DNA of 64,000 bases from CAVQBL01 sp963710715 (GTDB taxonomy: Bacteria > Pseudomonadota > Gammaproteobacteria > DSM-16500). Location: contig CAVQBL010000007.1 of assembly GCA_963710715.1 (NCBI GenBank), positions 109,817 through 173,816 of the forward strand, written 5' to 3'. The translations under genes were made by a program, and so were the position numbers. The notes under the pieces were generated by a model. It was given only the letters and a program-made list of their open reading frames with translations, was not told the origin of the DNA and searched no databases. This document shows, piece after piece, positions 34,359-42,851 of the stretch (position 1 is the first letter of the stretch; each line of letters starts with the position of its first letter).

Positions 34359-35558
34359 ATGGGCGGCAATAATCAAATAAAAAAACTAATGGGTGATTCC
34401 AAATCTTCTTCATCTACACCATCTAAAGCACATGCCAAAAGCAAACCAAAAGATGAGAAATCAACAGCAGTGGTGGTTACTCCTCGAGAATTGCCATTAG
34501 AGTTATTAAAAAAAGTATGGTCTTGCTTTGTAGATTTTCCTCCAGGAGTTCGAGAAATTATTCTTGATTATCACGCTAGCTGTTTTGATGTAAGCGGATA
34601 CACTTTCAATAATTCTATAAATTATACTCTTTTTAATGATTGTATAAACTTTACCCTTTTTGGTAGAAATGCTATTTCTGCATTAATTTGGACGCATGCT
34701 TTACATAACATAGGAGAAGAAGTATTAGCATTAGCACAACGATATCCTGAAAGTCTGAGATGCGTTGCCACAGCGAGAAGTCCTAATAATAAGTTGGCTG
34801 AGGGAACACCATTAAGACTTGCTGCAGCGGCTGGGAATCATATGCTCGTCAGCGAGTTAAGGAAGTTGTTAACTAAAGAAGAAGCTGCGGCACAATTAAG
34901 AGTGCAATTTTCACCTGGTTGGGAACAAGAAACAAAAGACAGAATGGATGAATATCATCTAGCTCCTTTAAGACGATTTACTGACAAACTCGCAGAAGCC
35001 AAGTTATCATCAAAAGGTATAAAGACTTACGGCCAAGCTATAAAAGAATGTAAGCATATCATCCATCCATACAGAGATGCTCTCAAATCTTTATCTAATA
35101 ATCCTGTCAAGACTGGCCTAATTTTCGACCTTCAGGTTTATTTGGATGCTTATCAAATAATTTTAAATAACAAAAAAAGATGGAGTGGTTGGAATAGTCT
35201 TGAAACTGGTTTGATGTATGGAATAGGTTATCAGCTTTTATTGAATGTCGGTTCTGCGTTTATCCCGCAGAGCATAAAAGATACTGTGAATGATACTTTT
35301 GCTGAAAATAAAGATGCTAAGCTTGCTAAAGATTTAATATTTAGTGACTGTGGAGCATTCTTCTCTGATGATTCTTCGGTTGATGAAAGCAAGTTCCGTG
35401 CTTTGGTGTACTGTGTTGGTACACTGTCTTATAGCTTTTGTGGTTATAGTCTTAAGTCTTATATCGATGAAGGACAGCAATATTACCGATCTTATGAAGC
35501 GCAGGAGCAAAAAATGCAACAAGATCAAAAAACGCAAAACGTCATTGCTATGAGATGA
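34359..35558 (+). CDS. hypothetical protein with ankyrin-like segment, effector candidate
   Basis: 399 aa with no signal peptide. Low-complexity start (SKSSSSTPSKAHAKSKPKDEK), then a helical region. GTPLRLAAAAGNHMLVSELRKLL looks like one ankyrin repeat. The C-terminal third includes a weakly hydrophobic stretch (GLMYGIGYQLLLNVGSAF) and ends in a Gln/Lys-rich tail. Similar architectures occur among type IV effectors of Legionellales; this is only a resemblance. Confidence 0.5.
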   Translation: MGGNNQIKKLMGDSKSSSSTPSKAHAKSKPKDEKSTAVVVTPRELPLELLKKVWSCFVDFPPGVREIILDYHASCFDVSGYTFNNSINYTLFNDCINFTLFGRNAISALIWTHALHNIGEEVLALAQRYPESLRCVATARSPNNKLAEGTPLRLAAAAGNHMLVSELRKLLTKEEAAAQLRVQFSPGWEQETKDRMDEYHLAPLRRFTDKLAEAKLSSKGIKTYGQAIKECKHIIHPYRDALKSLSNNPVKTGLIFDLQVYLDAYQIILNNKKRWSGWNSLETGLMYGIGYQLLLNVGSAFIPQSIKDTVNDTFAENKDAKLAKDLIFSDCGAFFSDDSSVDESKFRALVYCVGTLSYSFCGYSLKSYIDEGQQYYRSYEAQEQKMQQDQKTQNVIAMR

Positions 35559-35559
35559 T

Positions 35560-37224
35560 CTATTTAGACGCAGGATTCTGTAAAAATTTTCGTAAAATTT
35601 TACCCGCTGCAGATTTTGGGAGCGCAGTAACAAATTCAATTTTTTTAGGAATTTTGTAATGGGTGAGCGATTCATGACAAAAAGCTAATATTTTTTCTTC
35701 TGTTAAATTGGGATCACGTTTTACAATAAATGCTTTAACACTTGCGCCGGAATGTTCATCCGGAAAGCCAACCACTGCAACTTCGAATACGCCGGGATGT
35801 TTTAAAATAATTTCTTCTACCTCATTGGGGAAAACTTTAAAGCCAGATACGATAATGATATCTTTTTTACGATCTACAATGTGCAAAAATCCTTCTTCAT
35901 CTATTTTTGCAATATCTCCTGTGCGTAGCCAACCATCTGAAGTAAAAATATTCATTGATTCTACAGAATTATGCCAATATCCTTGAGTGACTTGAGGTCC
36001 TTTGATACATAATTCACCACTTTCATTTGTATCCACTTCATTGCCTTCTTCATCTCGAACAGAAATATCTGTTGATGGCAATGGCAAACCAATACCCGTC
36101 GAACGTGTTTTAATATCGACTCGATTAAAAGTAATTCCTCCGGCTGCTTCTGTCATGCCAAACGCATTTAATATTGGACAACCGGTCAATTTGTACCATT
36201 TTTCCGCGATAGATTCTTTCATAGCCATACCGCCGGCAATGGTGAGGTGCAATGCGCTAAAATCAATAGATTGCGATTTAGGATAAGCCATTAAATTATT
36301 TAAAAAAGTGACAACGGCGGTTAAGACAGTGAATTTAACGTGTTTAATATTTTTAACGATGGAAGCTAAATCTTGTGGATTAGAAATTAATATCTGCAAA
36401 CCACCTAAAATAGTAAAGGTAAGACAATTTACTACTAAAGAAAAAATATGATAAATCGGCATAACTGTGATAACAATTTCACGTTCATATAATCCAGGTT
36501 TTAACCAAGTGATGATTTGTATCACATTGGCCATCACGTTTTTATGCGTCAAAATAGCACCTTTGGGAAGACCGGTTGTTCCGCCGGTATATTGTAAAAA
36601 AGCGATATCCTCGGGCAATAAAATAGGTTTATTAAATGTTAGCTTAGCACCTTGTTTTAATACTTTTTTAAAAAGAATGGCTCCCTTAATCGAAACATGA
36701 GATGAAACTTTTTTAATATATTTATTATAAAATTTTTTTAACCCTGTTTGGTTTTTTTCTTCAGTTATAATGATATGTTTTACGGGTGTTTCTGTGATAA
36801 TTTGTTGGATCACGCTAGATGCACTATCTATCATGACTATTGTTTCCGCACCAGAATCAATTAATCCATTTTTCATGTCGGTTGCAGAATACCTAGGATT
36901 CGCACACACAGCAATCATACCTGCTCGCAATGTGCCATATAACGCAATTGGAAATTGCAATATATTTGGTAATATCAGTGCAACACGATCGCCTTTTTTT
37001 AAACGCAAAACATTTTGTAAATAAGCAGCGAATGCTCTTGATTTTTCATCTAATTCTGCAAAAGTCATTTTTTTTCCAAAACCAATAAAAGCTATTCTGT
37101 CTTTAAATTTTTCACAACTCTCCTCAAACATATCTACAAAAGATGAATAGTGACTGAGGTCAATTTCAAATGGCATACGGGGAGGGTAATTTTTATGCCA
37201 TTTTTTTTTGTTGAGTGAGTGCAT
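35560..37224 (-). CDS. FadD-like acyl-CoA ligase, cotranscribed with the ammonia-lyase
   Basis: 554 aa, with strong similarity in layout to E. coli FadD: MTFAELDEKSRAFAAYLQN, GDRVALILPN, P-loop LQYTGGTTGLPKGA, LRTGDIAKIDEEGFLHIVDRKKDIIIVSGFKVFPNEVE and SAAGKILR (catalytic Lys). It activates a carboxylic acid to its CoA ester. Only 2 nt separate it from the phenylalanine-ammonia-lyase-like gene upstream, so cinnamate is as plausible a substrate as long-chain fatty acid, although the sequence favours FadD. Confidence 0.88.
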   Translation of the reverse strand: MHSLNKKKWHKNYPPRMPFEIDLSHYSSFVDMFEESCEKFKDRIAFIGFGKKMTFAELDEKSRAFAAYLQNVLRLKKGDRVALILPNILQFPIALYGTLRAGMIAVCANPRYSATDMKNGLIDSGAETIVMIDSASSVIQQIITETPVKHIIITEEKNQTGLKKFYNKYIKKVSSHVSIKGAILFKKVLKQGAKLTFNKPILLPEDIAFLQYTGGTTGLPKGAILTHKNVMANVIQIITWLKPGLYEREIVITVMPIYHIFSLVVNCLTFTILGGLQILISNPQDLASIVKNIKHVKFTVLTAVVTFLNNLMAYPKSQSIDFSALHLTIAGGMAMKESIAEKWYKLTGCPILNAFGMTEAAGGITFNRVDIKTRSTGIGLPLPSTDISVRDEEGNEVDTNESGELCIKGPQVTQGYWHNSVESMNIFTSDGWLRTGDIAKIDEEGFLHIVDRKKDIIIVSGFKVFPNEVEEIILKHPGVFEVAVVGFPDEHSGASVKAFIVKRDPNLTEEKILAFCHESLTHYKIPKKIEFVTALPKSAAGKILRKFLQNPASK

Positions 37225-37226
37225 TA

Positions 37227-39128
37227 TTAGGATGCTTCCATATTATCGAAAATCCACCGTGGGATTTTTCCTAGCGATTTTATATCTTGCGTAAGAATTG
37301 CAATATGTTCTTCCAGTGATTGTTCATCATCATTCCAAATATAAGGACGATTTCTATTAATTTCTTTTCCTAAGACATCAAACACTATTTCATAAAAGCC
37401 AACTGTTTTAGTAGATAAACATTTTCTTATGTCATAATGTCCATATTCTTTAAAACATCTCAGACCAACGGCTTGAATACCAAACATGATTGCTATCGCA
37501 AGATATTGCTGAAATATTTCAATTGACCGAGCTGCTAGAACACTACTCTGTAATCCTTGGCTATTAATGTTTTGATTATATTGTTCAGCATGTGTTGGAA
37601 AATGTATCACTAATGGATTAGCTAAAAATGATAAAACGGGCGCAATGGAATTCGCGCAGATTTGCAATCCTTTCAGCCCACAATTGATAAGTCTTTTTGG
37701 ATTACCAATTAATGAGGGCGGTAATCCATTACTAAATTCCGGTAGTACAGAACACGCAATTTGAACATCTAAATGTTTTGCTAACATTCCAATGTGAAAG
37801 CGTAATTCATCCATGGCAACGCCCATGTGTTGCCCCAAAAAATTTCCACCGTGCAGACTAATTTTTCGTTCAATATCAATCAATGGATTGTCTGTTACCG
37901 AGTTTGCTTCTATTTCTACTTGTTCTGCGATAATTTCTAATCCTTCTGCAATTGGACCAATGTATTGAGGAAGACAACGTGAAGAGTATCTGTCTTGAAT
38001 TAGGTGTCCTTTGTGTTCACCTAATTCAGTTCCAATTTCATCTTTAATAAGTTTTGATCCCTGTAATAGTGACAACATTTTTTTTGCTGCCCAAATTTCA
38101 CCCGCATGTGGTTTTAAAGCATGAATAAATTCATCGAATGGTTGATTAGATACAAAAATACCTTGTAGCAGTAAAGCATGACTTATCATCGTTAAGTGTA
38201 AAAGTAATTTTGCTTGATAGATACAATCAGCCGCAATTCCAGTCATCATTGCTGTGCCATTGACAATAGCGAGCGCCTCTTTTGGCTCTAATTTTATTTT
38301 TGGTAATTTAAACTTTTCTAATGCTTTGGTAGCAGGAAGATCTTTGCCTGCATAATTCAGTTTATAAGAATTACTTAAACCAATCATTGCACCACAAACG
38401 GAAGCCAATGGAACCAAATCACCCGATGCGCCAATCGAGCCAAATTCTAAAACAACGGGTGTTAATTTTAAATTAAGCAAATCAAGCATTCGCTGAATTA
38501 ACATTAATCGAATACCAGAAGCACCTTGCAAAAGTGAATTCGCACGCACAATAATTGCTGCTCGTACATATTCAGTCGCTAATCGATGCCCAGTGCCTGC
38601 ATTCAGAAAGTGAATAAGATTACTTTGCATTTCTAAAGTGGATTCTTTCGTTATTTTAATGTGAGCTAATCCACCAAAACTGGTTGTAACACCATAAATA
38701 TTTTTTCCATTTTTAACAGCGTGTATCACATAATCATGGGAAGCTTCAACTTTTCGAAGAATTTCTGAATCTTTCGTTAATTGAATTTTACCAAATCGTC
38801 TTGAAACAAAAATGATGTCATCTATGCTTAAGCTTTCTCCATTGAGTTCGACAGGTTGATTATGATGCTGAGGTGCTCTGTTAATCCATGCGTGGTCTGC
38901 TTTAAACGTACTATCATTTTTAGAATGAACTTCATTAATCAAATGTATTTTTGCTTCTTCTAATTCTTTTAATTGTGTTTTTTTATTTTTTTCGGTTAAT
39001 TTTTTTTGTGAAGATATTTGCTGAAATAAAGAATAATAATGTTCGAGAATAAGCGATTGTTTAGCTGGTTTGGAAAGCATGGCTAGCTCAGCTTCCTTGA
39101 TATGCAGAACTTTAAAGTAGTCTTTCAT
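37227..39128 (-). CDS. aromatic amino acid ammonia-lyase, phenylalanine-type by selectivity residues
   Basis: 633 aa. The MIO-forming Ala234-Ser235-Gly236 lies in FGSIGASGDLVPLASV; catalytic Tyr is in IYGVTTSFGG. The selectivity site reads LIHFLNAG; plant phenylalanine ammonia-lyases have Phe-Leu there, while histidine and tyrosine enzymes carry His. So L-Phe to cinnamate plus ammonia is the best guess. The first 70 residues are an extension (DYFKVLHIKEAE ... LKELEEAKIHLI) faintly like a DnaJ J-domain without HPD. A CoA ligase gene follows after 2 nt. Confidence 0.85.
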   Translation of the reverse strand: MKDYFKVLHIKEAELAMLSKPAKQSLILEHYYSLFQQISSQKKLTEKNKKTQLKELEEAKIHLINEVHSKNDSTFKADHAWINRAPQHHNQPVELNGESLSIDDIIFVSRRFGKIQLTKDSEILRKVEASHDYVIHAVKNGKNIYGVTTSFGGLAHIKITKESTLEMQSNLIHFLNAGTGHRLATEYVRAAIIVRANSLLQGASGIRLMLIQRMLDLLNLKLTPVVLEFGSIGASGDLVPLASVCGAMIGLSNSYKLNYAGKDLPATKALEKFKLPKIKLEPKEALAIVNGTAMMTGIAADCIYQAKLLLHLTMISHALLLQGIFVSNQPFDEFIHALKPHAGEIWAAKKMLSLLQGSKLIKDEIGTELGEHKGHLIQDRYSSRCLPQYIGPIAEGLEIIAEQVEIEANSVTDNPLIDIERKISLHGGNFLGQHMGVAMDELRFHIGMLAKHLDVQIACSVLPEFSNGLPPSLIGNPKRLINCGLKGLQICANSIAPVLSFLANPLVIHFPTHAEQYNQNINSQGLQSSVLAARSIEIFQQYLAIAIMFGIQAVGLRCFKEYGHYDIRKCLSTKTVGFYEIVFDVLGKEINRNRPYIWNDDEQSLEEHIAILTQDIKSLGKIPRWIFDNMEAS

Positions 39129-39324
39129 AGTTCTTAATCCATTTGTATAGGAATTAATAAATTAAATAAATTTTGACACTTTTTGGTTCAATTTTTACTA
39201 GCAAACATCATTCAGAATAATAATTATTATAGCATTTTTTCCTTTTATTGCTTTCTTTGAGAAAAATATGCACACCCTCTTTTCCAAAGAGAGCACTATA
39301 CTTATTAATAACAAGGAGCCTGCC

Positions 39325-41040
39325 ATGCCAAACGACGCTAAATTAACTCCAGGGCAGAAATCTTTAGATCGAGTCTTAATACAACGATTACACGAAATTG
39401 GGGTCACCCATTTTTTCGGTGTGGGTGGTGCCAATGTTGAAGATCTCTATGACGCTGCTTATTTGGAAGGTAATCGAGTTCAAGCTATCCTAGCAAAGCA
39501 TGAATTCGCCGCAGGTTGTATGGCAGATGCGTATAGCAGAGTGACTCAGCGTATAGGTGTTGTGGCTACGACTTCAGGCGGCGGGATGATGAATGTCATA
39601 GGAGCAATTGCAGAATCCTATGCTTCTCGTGTTCCTATTCTCGCAATTATCGGGCAAATTCCTACGAATCTTGAGGGCAAGGGCGGTTTTCAAGATTCGA
39701 GTGGTTTAGCAGGAACAATGAATGCACAAACATTATTTCAAAATGTTTCGAAATTTTGTCGCAAGATAACATCGCCTCATCATTTTCATACCGATTTTTC
39801 AGAAGCAGTTGAAGCAGCTGTCACAGGCCGTAAAGGACCTTCTGTATTGTTAATCCCTAAAGATGTACAACAAGCATTAATAAATGACAGTGGCTATTCC
39901 AATCCTATCCTATTTACTGAAAAATCCAGTGTATCTTCTGAGTTGGAAAATCAACTACAAAAAATTGTTTTCGAAACGGAGAAAGACACGAATCGTCCTC
40001 TCATTATTGCAGGTGGAGAAATAATAAGTTCAAATTGTGTTGCAGAATTTCTTCAATGGGTAAATAGCATCGGGGCTTTTCTTGCTGTGACACCCGATGC
40101 AAGAGATCTTGTTGATAATCAAAATCCTCTTTATAAAGGCTTGGCGGGTGTAATGGGACACTCTTCTGTTATGGACGCTTTAAATGAAGCTGATACTTGC
40201 TGGGTTGTAGGAACTCGATTACCCGTGATGGCAAGAGCAGGTTTAGAAGATCTGTTGAAAAAGAAAAAAATTATTTTTATTAATCCAGAAAAATCATTTT
40301 TTGAGTTTTCAAATACTGCAACAGAGGTTATTTCAGATCTTGGTCCAGTGTTGAAAAAACTTTTAGCACTGTCTAAAATTCTTGAAATAAAAAAATTAAA
40401 TTACCCTGCTCCTAAAGAACCTCACATAAAATTTTCTTCATATAAACCACAAAATAAAAGCTACATTTCATATGTTGATGTAATGCAATTATTTTCTGAA
40501 GTTATTCCTAATGATGCAAATGTTTTTATCGATGCTGGAAATAGTGGTGCGTTTGCTTTTCATTATTTAAAAGTACCCGCTAAGGGAAAATTTATTACGG
40601 TTCTTGGTATGGGAGCAATGGGATATTCTTTTGGCGGAGGAATTGGCGCAGCATTTGCCACCAATAAACGTACTTTTATTTTTGCAGGAGATGGAGCTTT
40701 TTTTATGCAAGGCATGGAAATTCACACTGCTGTTGAATATGATTTGCCTGTTACTTTTATTGTCTTCAATAATCAATCGCATGCTATGTGCGTTACTCGC
40801 GAACAAATTTATTATAAAGCTCAATATAGTTTTAATCTCTTTAAAGAATGCGCCATTGGAAATGGTATAGCAGCCATGTATCCCAAGATGCCCACTTACA
40901 CGATTCGATCTAAATCAGAGCTTGAGAAAGCTTTAAAAGCTGTAAAAAATGTTAAAGGGCCAGTATTTTTTTCTATTGAGGTGAATCCGGAAGATTTACC
41001 ACCTTTTGTGCCATTCATAAAAGCATTAGAAAGTAAGTAA
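39325..41040 (+). CDS. thiamine-diphosphate enzyme, acetolactate-synthase/benzoylformate-decarboxylase type
   Basis: 571 aa from ATG at 39325 (AAGGAG upstream). The activating Glu is in LAKHEFAAGCMADAYSR; the ThDP/metal motif is GDGAFFMQGMEIHTAVEYDLPVTFIVFNN. Three domains as in the family. The substrate cannot be read: carboligases and 2-keto-acid decarboxylases look alike. It is divergent from the ammonia-lyase gene and shares its 200-bp promoter region, and it converges on the citrate-synthase-like pair. Confidence 0.85.
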   Translation: MPNDAKLTPGQKSLDRVLIQRLHEIGVTHFFGVGGANVEDLYDAAYLEGNRVQAILAKHEFAAGCMADAYSRVTQRIGVVATTSGGGMMNVIGAIAESYASRVPILAIIGQIPTNLEGKGGFQDSSGLAGTMNAQTLFQNVSKFCRKITSPHHFHTDFSEAVEAAVTGRKGPSVLLIPKDVQQALINDSGYSNPILFTEKSSVSSELENQLQKIVFETEKDTNRPLIIAGGEIISSNCVAEFLQWVNSIGAFLAVTPDARDLVDNQNPLYKGLAGVMGHSSVMDALNEADTCWVVGTRLPVMARAGLEDLLKKKKIIFINPEKSFFEFSNTATEVISDLGPVLKKLLALSKILEIKKLNYPAPKEPHIKFSSYKPQNKSYISYVDVMQLFSEVIPNDANVFIDAGNSGAFAFHYLKVPAKGKFITVLGMGAMGYSFGGGIGAAFATNKRTFIFAGDGAFFMQGMEIHTAVEYDLPVTFIVFNNQSHAMCVTREQIYYKAQYSFNLFKECAIGNGIAAMYPKMPTYTIRSKSELEKALKAVKNVKGPVFFSIEVNPEDLPPFVPFIKALESK

Positions 41041-41048
41041 AGGTCACG

Positions 41049-41864
41049 TCAACGAACTTTACCGGTGCTCTTCGCTCTAGGACTCATTCGTTGGGCAGGT
41101 CCTTTATAAGAAATATACTGGATAGGTAAATTTTGTAAAAGAGGAGAACATTGGTCAGCTCCTTCTACTGAATTAGCAAATGTCATTCCTGTCATCAAAA
41201 TAGGTGTCATTCTTTTTACTTGAGATAAATTAAAACCAAGATCAAGGCAGACTGCAATCATAGCCCCTGCACCATTTAAGCGAATTTTTTTTCGTTCAAA
41301 TAAAATTTTTTCTATTTCAAGTAAAAGAGTCCAATAAGGCCCTTTATCGAATCCACGTATTTTAAGACAATCTTTAATAGCTAATACACGCTCATCTTTT
41401 TCTCGTAGAGGGACACCAAATCCCGCGATTGGTTCTCCCTTATCAAGAATTTCTCCGATAACTTCAGGCAGTTGTTCTTTTTTGATAGATCCATTTTCTA
41501 TTTTCTTTTGAATTGAAACGAGTAGTGCTGCGATTTTTTCACCCACAATATTTCCGAATGCGGCTCCACGATCAAATGCAATGTATGACGCTGCAAAACC
41601 AGCGCCTGCAGTTCCGTAGGATGCAATTAATCGTGCTACTTTGGGTGGCCAGATGCGTGGATCAGCAGATAAAAAAGATAAGCTCAGGTCATCCAAAATA
41701 CGAGTTTGTTCTTTACTTAGTCTTTTGCCACCTACAGCAAGAGAAACCATGCTCCAAAAACCATCTTCTTTACCGACTAAGTCTCCATGCATTTTGTAGC
41801 CGCAAAAAAAATTTTCTTCCCAAGCGGCATGTCCTACGTATGTTTCTATAACAGGCTTAGTCAT
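41049..41864 (-). CDS. citrate-synthase-like protein lacking the usual catalytic residues (second of pair)
   Basis: 271 aa. ADPRIWPPKVARLIASYGTAGAGFAASYIAF and NGAGAMIAVCLDLGFNLSQVKRMTPILMTGMTFANSVE match the large domain of citrate synthases/citryl-CoA lyases. But IAGFGVPLREKDERV has Val where the family has the catalytic His (GFGH), and the Asp normally in NVD is replaced by Gly-Ala. It overlaps the other citrate-synthase-like gene by 8 nt; the two probably form one hetero-oligomer. Activity is doubtful or altered. Confidence 0.7.
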   Translation of the reverse strand: MTKPVIETYVGHAAWEENFFCGYKMHGDLVGKEDGFWSMVSLAVGGKRLSKEQTRILDDLSLSFLSADPRIWPPKVARLIASYGTAGAGFAASYIAFDRGAAFGNIVGEKIAALLVSIQKKIENGSIKKEQLPEVIGEILDKGEPIAGFGVPLREKDERVLAIKDCLKIRGFDKGPYWTLLLEIEKILFERKKIRLNGAGAMIAVCLDLGFNLSQVKRMTPILMTGMTFANSVEGADQCSPLLQNLPIQYISYKGPAQRMSPRAKSTGKVR

Positions 41865-42597
41865 TGCGCGGTTCTCTTTCTATATAACGGAATACTGGTA
41901 AATTCATAGGATATTTTAAAATATTCATACGCTTTATTGCGAAACCTTCTGCAGCAGTACATAAAAATCTAGCGAATGTGAATACAGCTTCTAATTGGTC
42001 TTGCGTTTGTAATCCACATTCATATAGGACGCTTAATATTGCAGCCATAAGTGAAGGATTATTTTCAAAAGATTTGGAAGAAACGGCAGTATTTTTTAAT
42101 GCAAATTGCAATCTTTTTATTGCTGCATGCTCTTCTTTATTTTGTAATTGAGAAGATTCAGGAAAAGAATGTTCAGCTGGATTATTTAGCCACGCTAAAA
42201 GTTCTTTATGTGCTTCTAAAATAAAATGCGCTTGCTCTACGAGACCAATTCCAACAACACTGAGCAATCCATTTGAAGTGCAGCCCATTAAATTGGTAAG
42301 AACTGCAGCATGCGCAGGCGCTTCAGCAGTTGAAATAGGTGACAAAAAAGCTAATGCGATTTCAAAAGCACGACCTGTATTTTCATCGGGTGCTTTACCT
42401 GTCAGCGTTAATAAAGCAATTTCTGCAAAACTGTAATGTAAAGCAAGATCGGCTTGTACATCGAAACCCTGAATAAGAGGATTTGTTCCAGGATAAACTA
42501 CATGCGAATCTAATTGCTGAGGCCATTCTCTATCATCAATAGGACCTGAAGTGGTGTCGATTTTTTTTTGAGTGGTTTTATTTTGGTCGAGTTTCAT
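41857..42597 (-). CDS. citrate-synthase-like protein (first of pair)
   Basis: 246 aa from the ATG at 42597; an alternative ATG five codons earlier (42612) has no ribosome site. YPGTNPLIQGFDVQADLALHYSFAEIALLTLTGKAPDE is the classical N-terminal citrate-synthase pattern, followed by a helical domain. It lacks the catalytic C-terminal part and overlaps the following citrate-synthase-like gene by 8 nt. Perhaps the regulatory or structural half of a split enzyme. Confidence 0.7.
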   Translation of the reverse strand: MKLDQNKTTQKKIDTTSGPIDDREWPQQLDSHVVYPGTNPLIQGFDVQADLALHYSFAEIALLTLTGKAPDENTGRAFEIALAFLSPISTAEAPAHAAVLTNLMGCTSNGLLSVVGIGLVEQAHFILEAHKELLAWLNNPAEHSFPESSQLQNKEEHAAIKRLQFALKNTAVSSKSFENNPSLMAAILSVLYECGLQTQDQLEAVFTFARFLCTAAEGFAIKRMNILKYPMNLPVFRYIEREPRND

Positions 42598-42675
42598 TCC
42601 TTGTACCCCCATCGCGTTGCATTAGAGTAATAACTGGGGGTATTAAAGTCAACCTGGCGTAAAGCGATAAATTGT

Positions 42676-42806
42676 GTAACTATTCGGTTACCACCGACCA
42701 ACCCTGCCCGCGTGCGTGTCTGTTGCCCACGCCCGTTTTTTAAATCACATGAACGAAAAGACGCACGCGGGCATGATTAGGCCTACTGAAAAGGCTGAAT
42801 AATTAC
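42676..42806. repeat. MITE-like element with GTAACTATTC ends, different interior
   Basis: GTAACTATTCGG at 42676-42687 and CTGAATAATTAC at 42795-42806 are imperfect inverted ends shared with the 3.5-kb family. The interior has a 13-bp stem, GCCCGCGTGCGT / ACGCACGCGGGC. It fills the gap between the citrate-synthase-like pair and the dioxygenase fusion. Confidence 0.6.
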
Positions 42807-42851
42807 TATAATATAAGTATATAGAGTGAAAGGAATGAAGGGGTTGTTAAC

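Noticed and set aside
41049..42597. Ordinary citrate synthase broken by a frameshift
   Set aside because: The two genes have their own start sites and overlap like partners, and the catalytic residues are changed rather than cut off, so a simple frameshift does not explain them.
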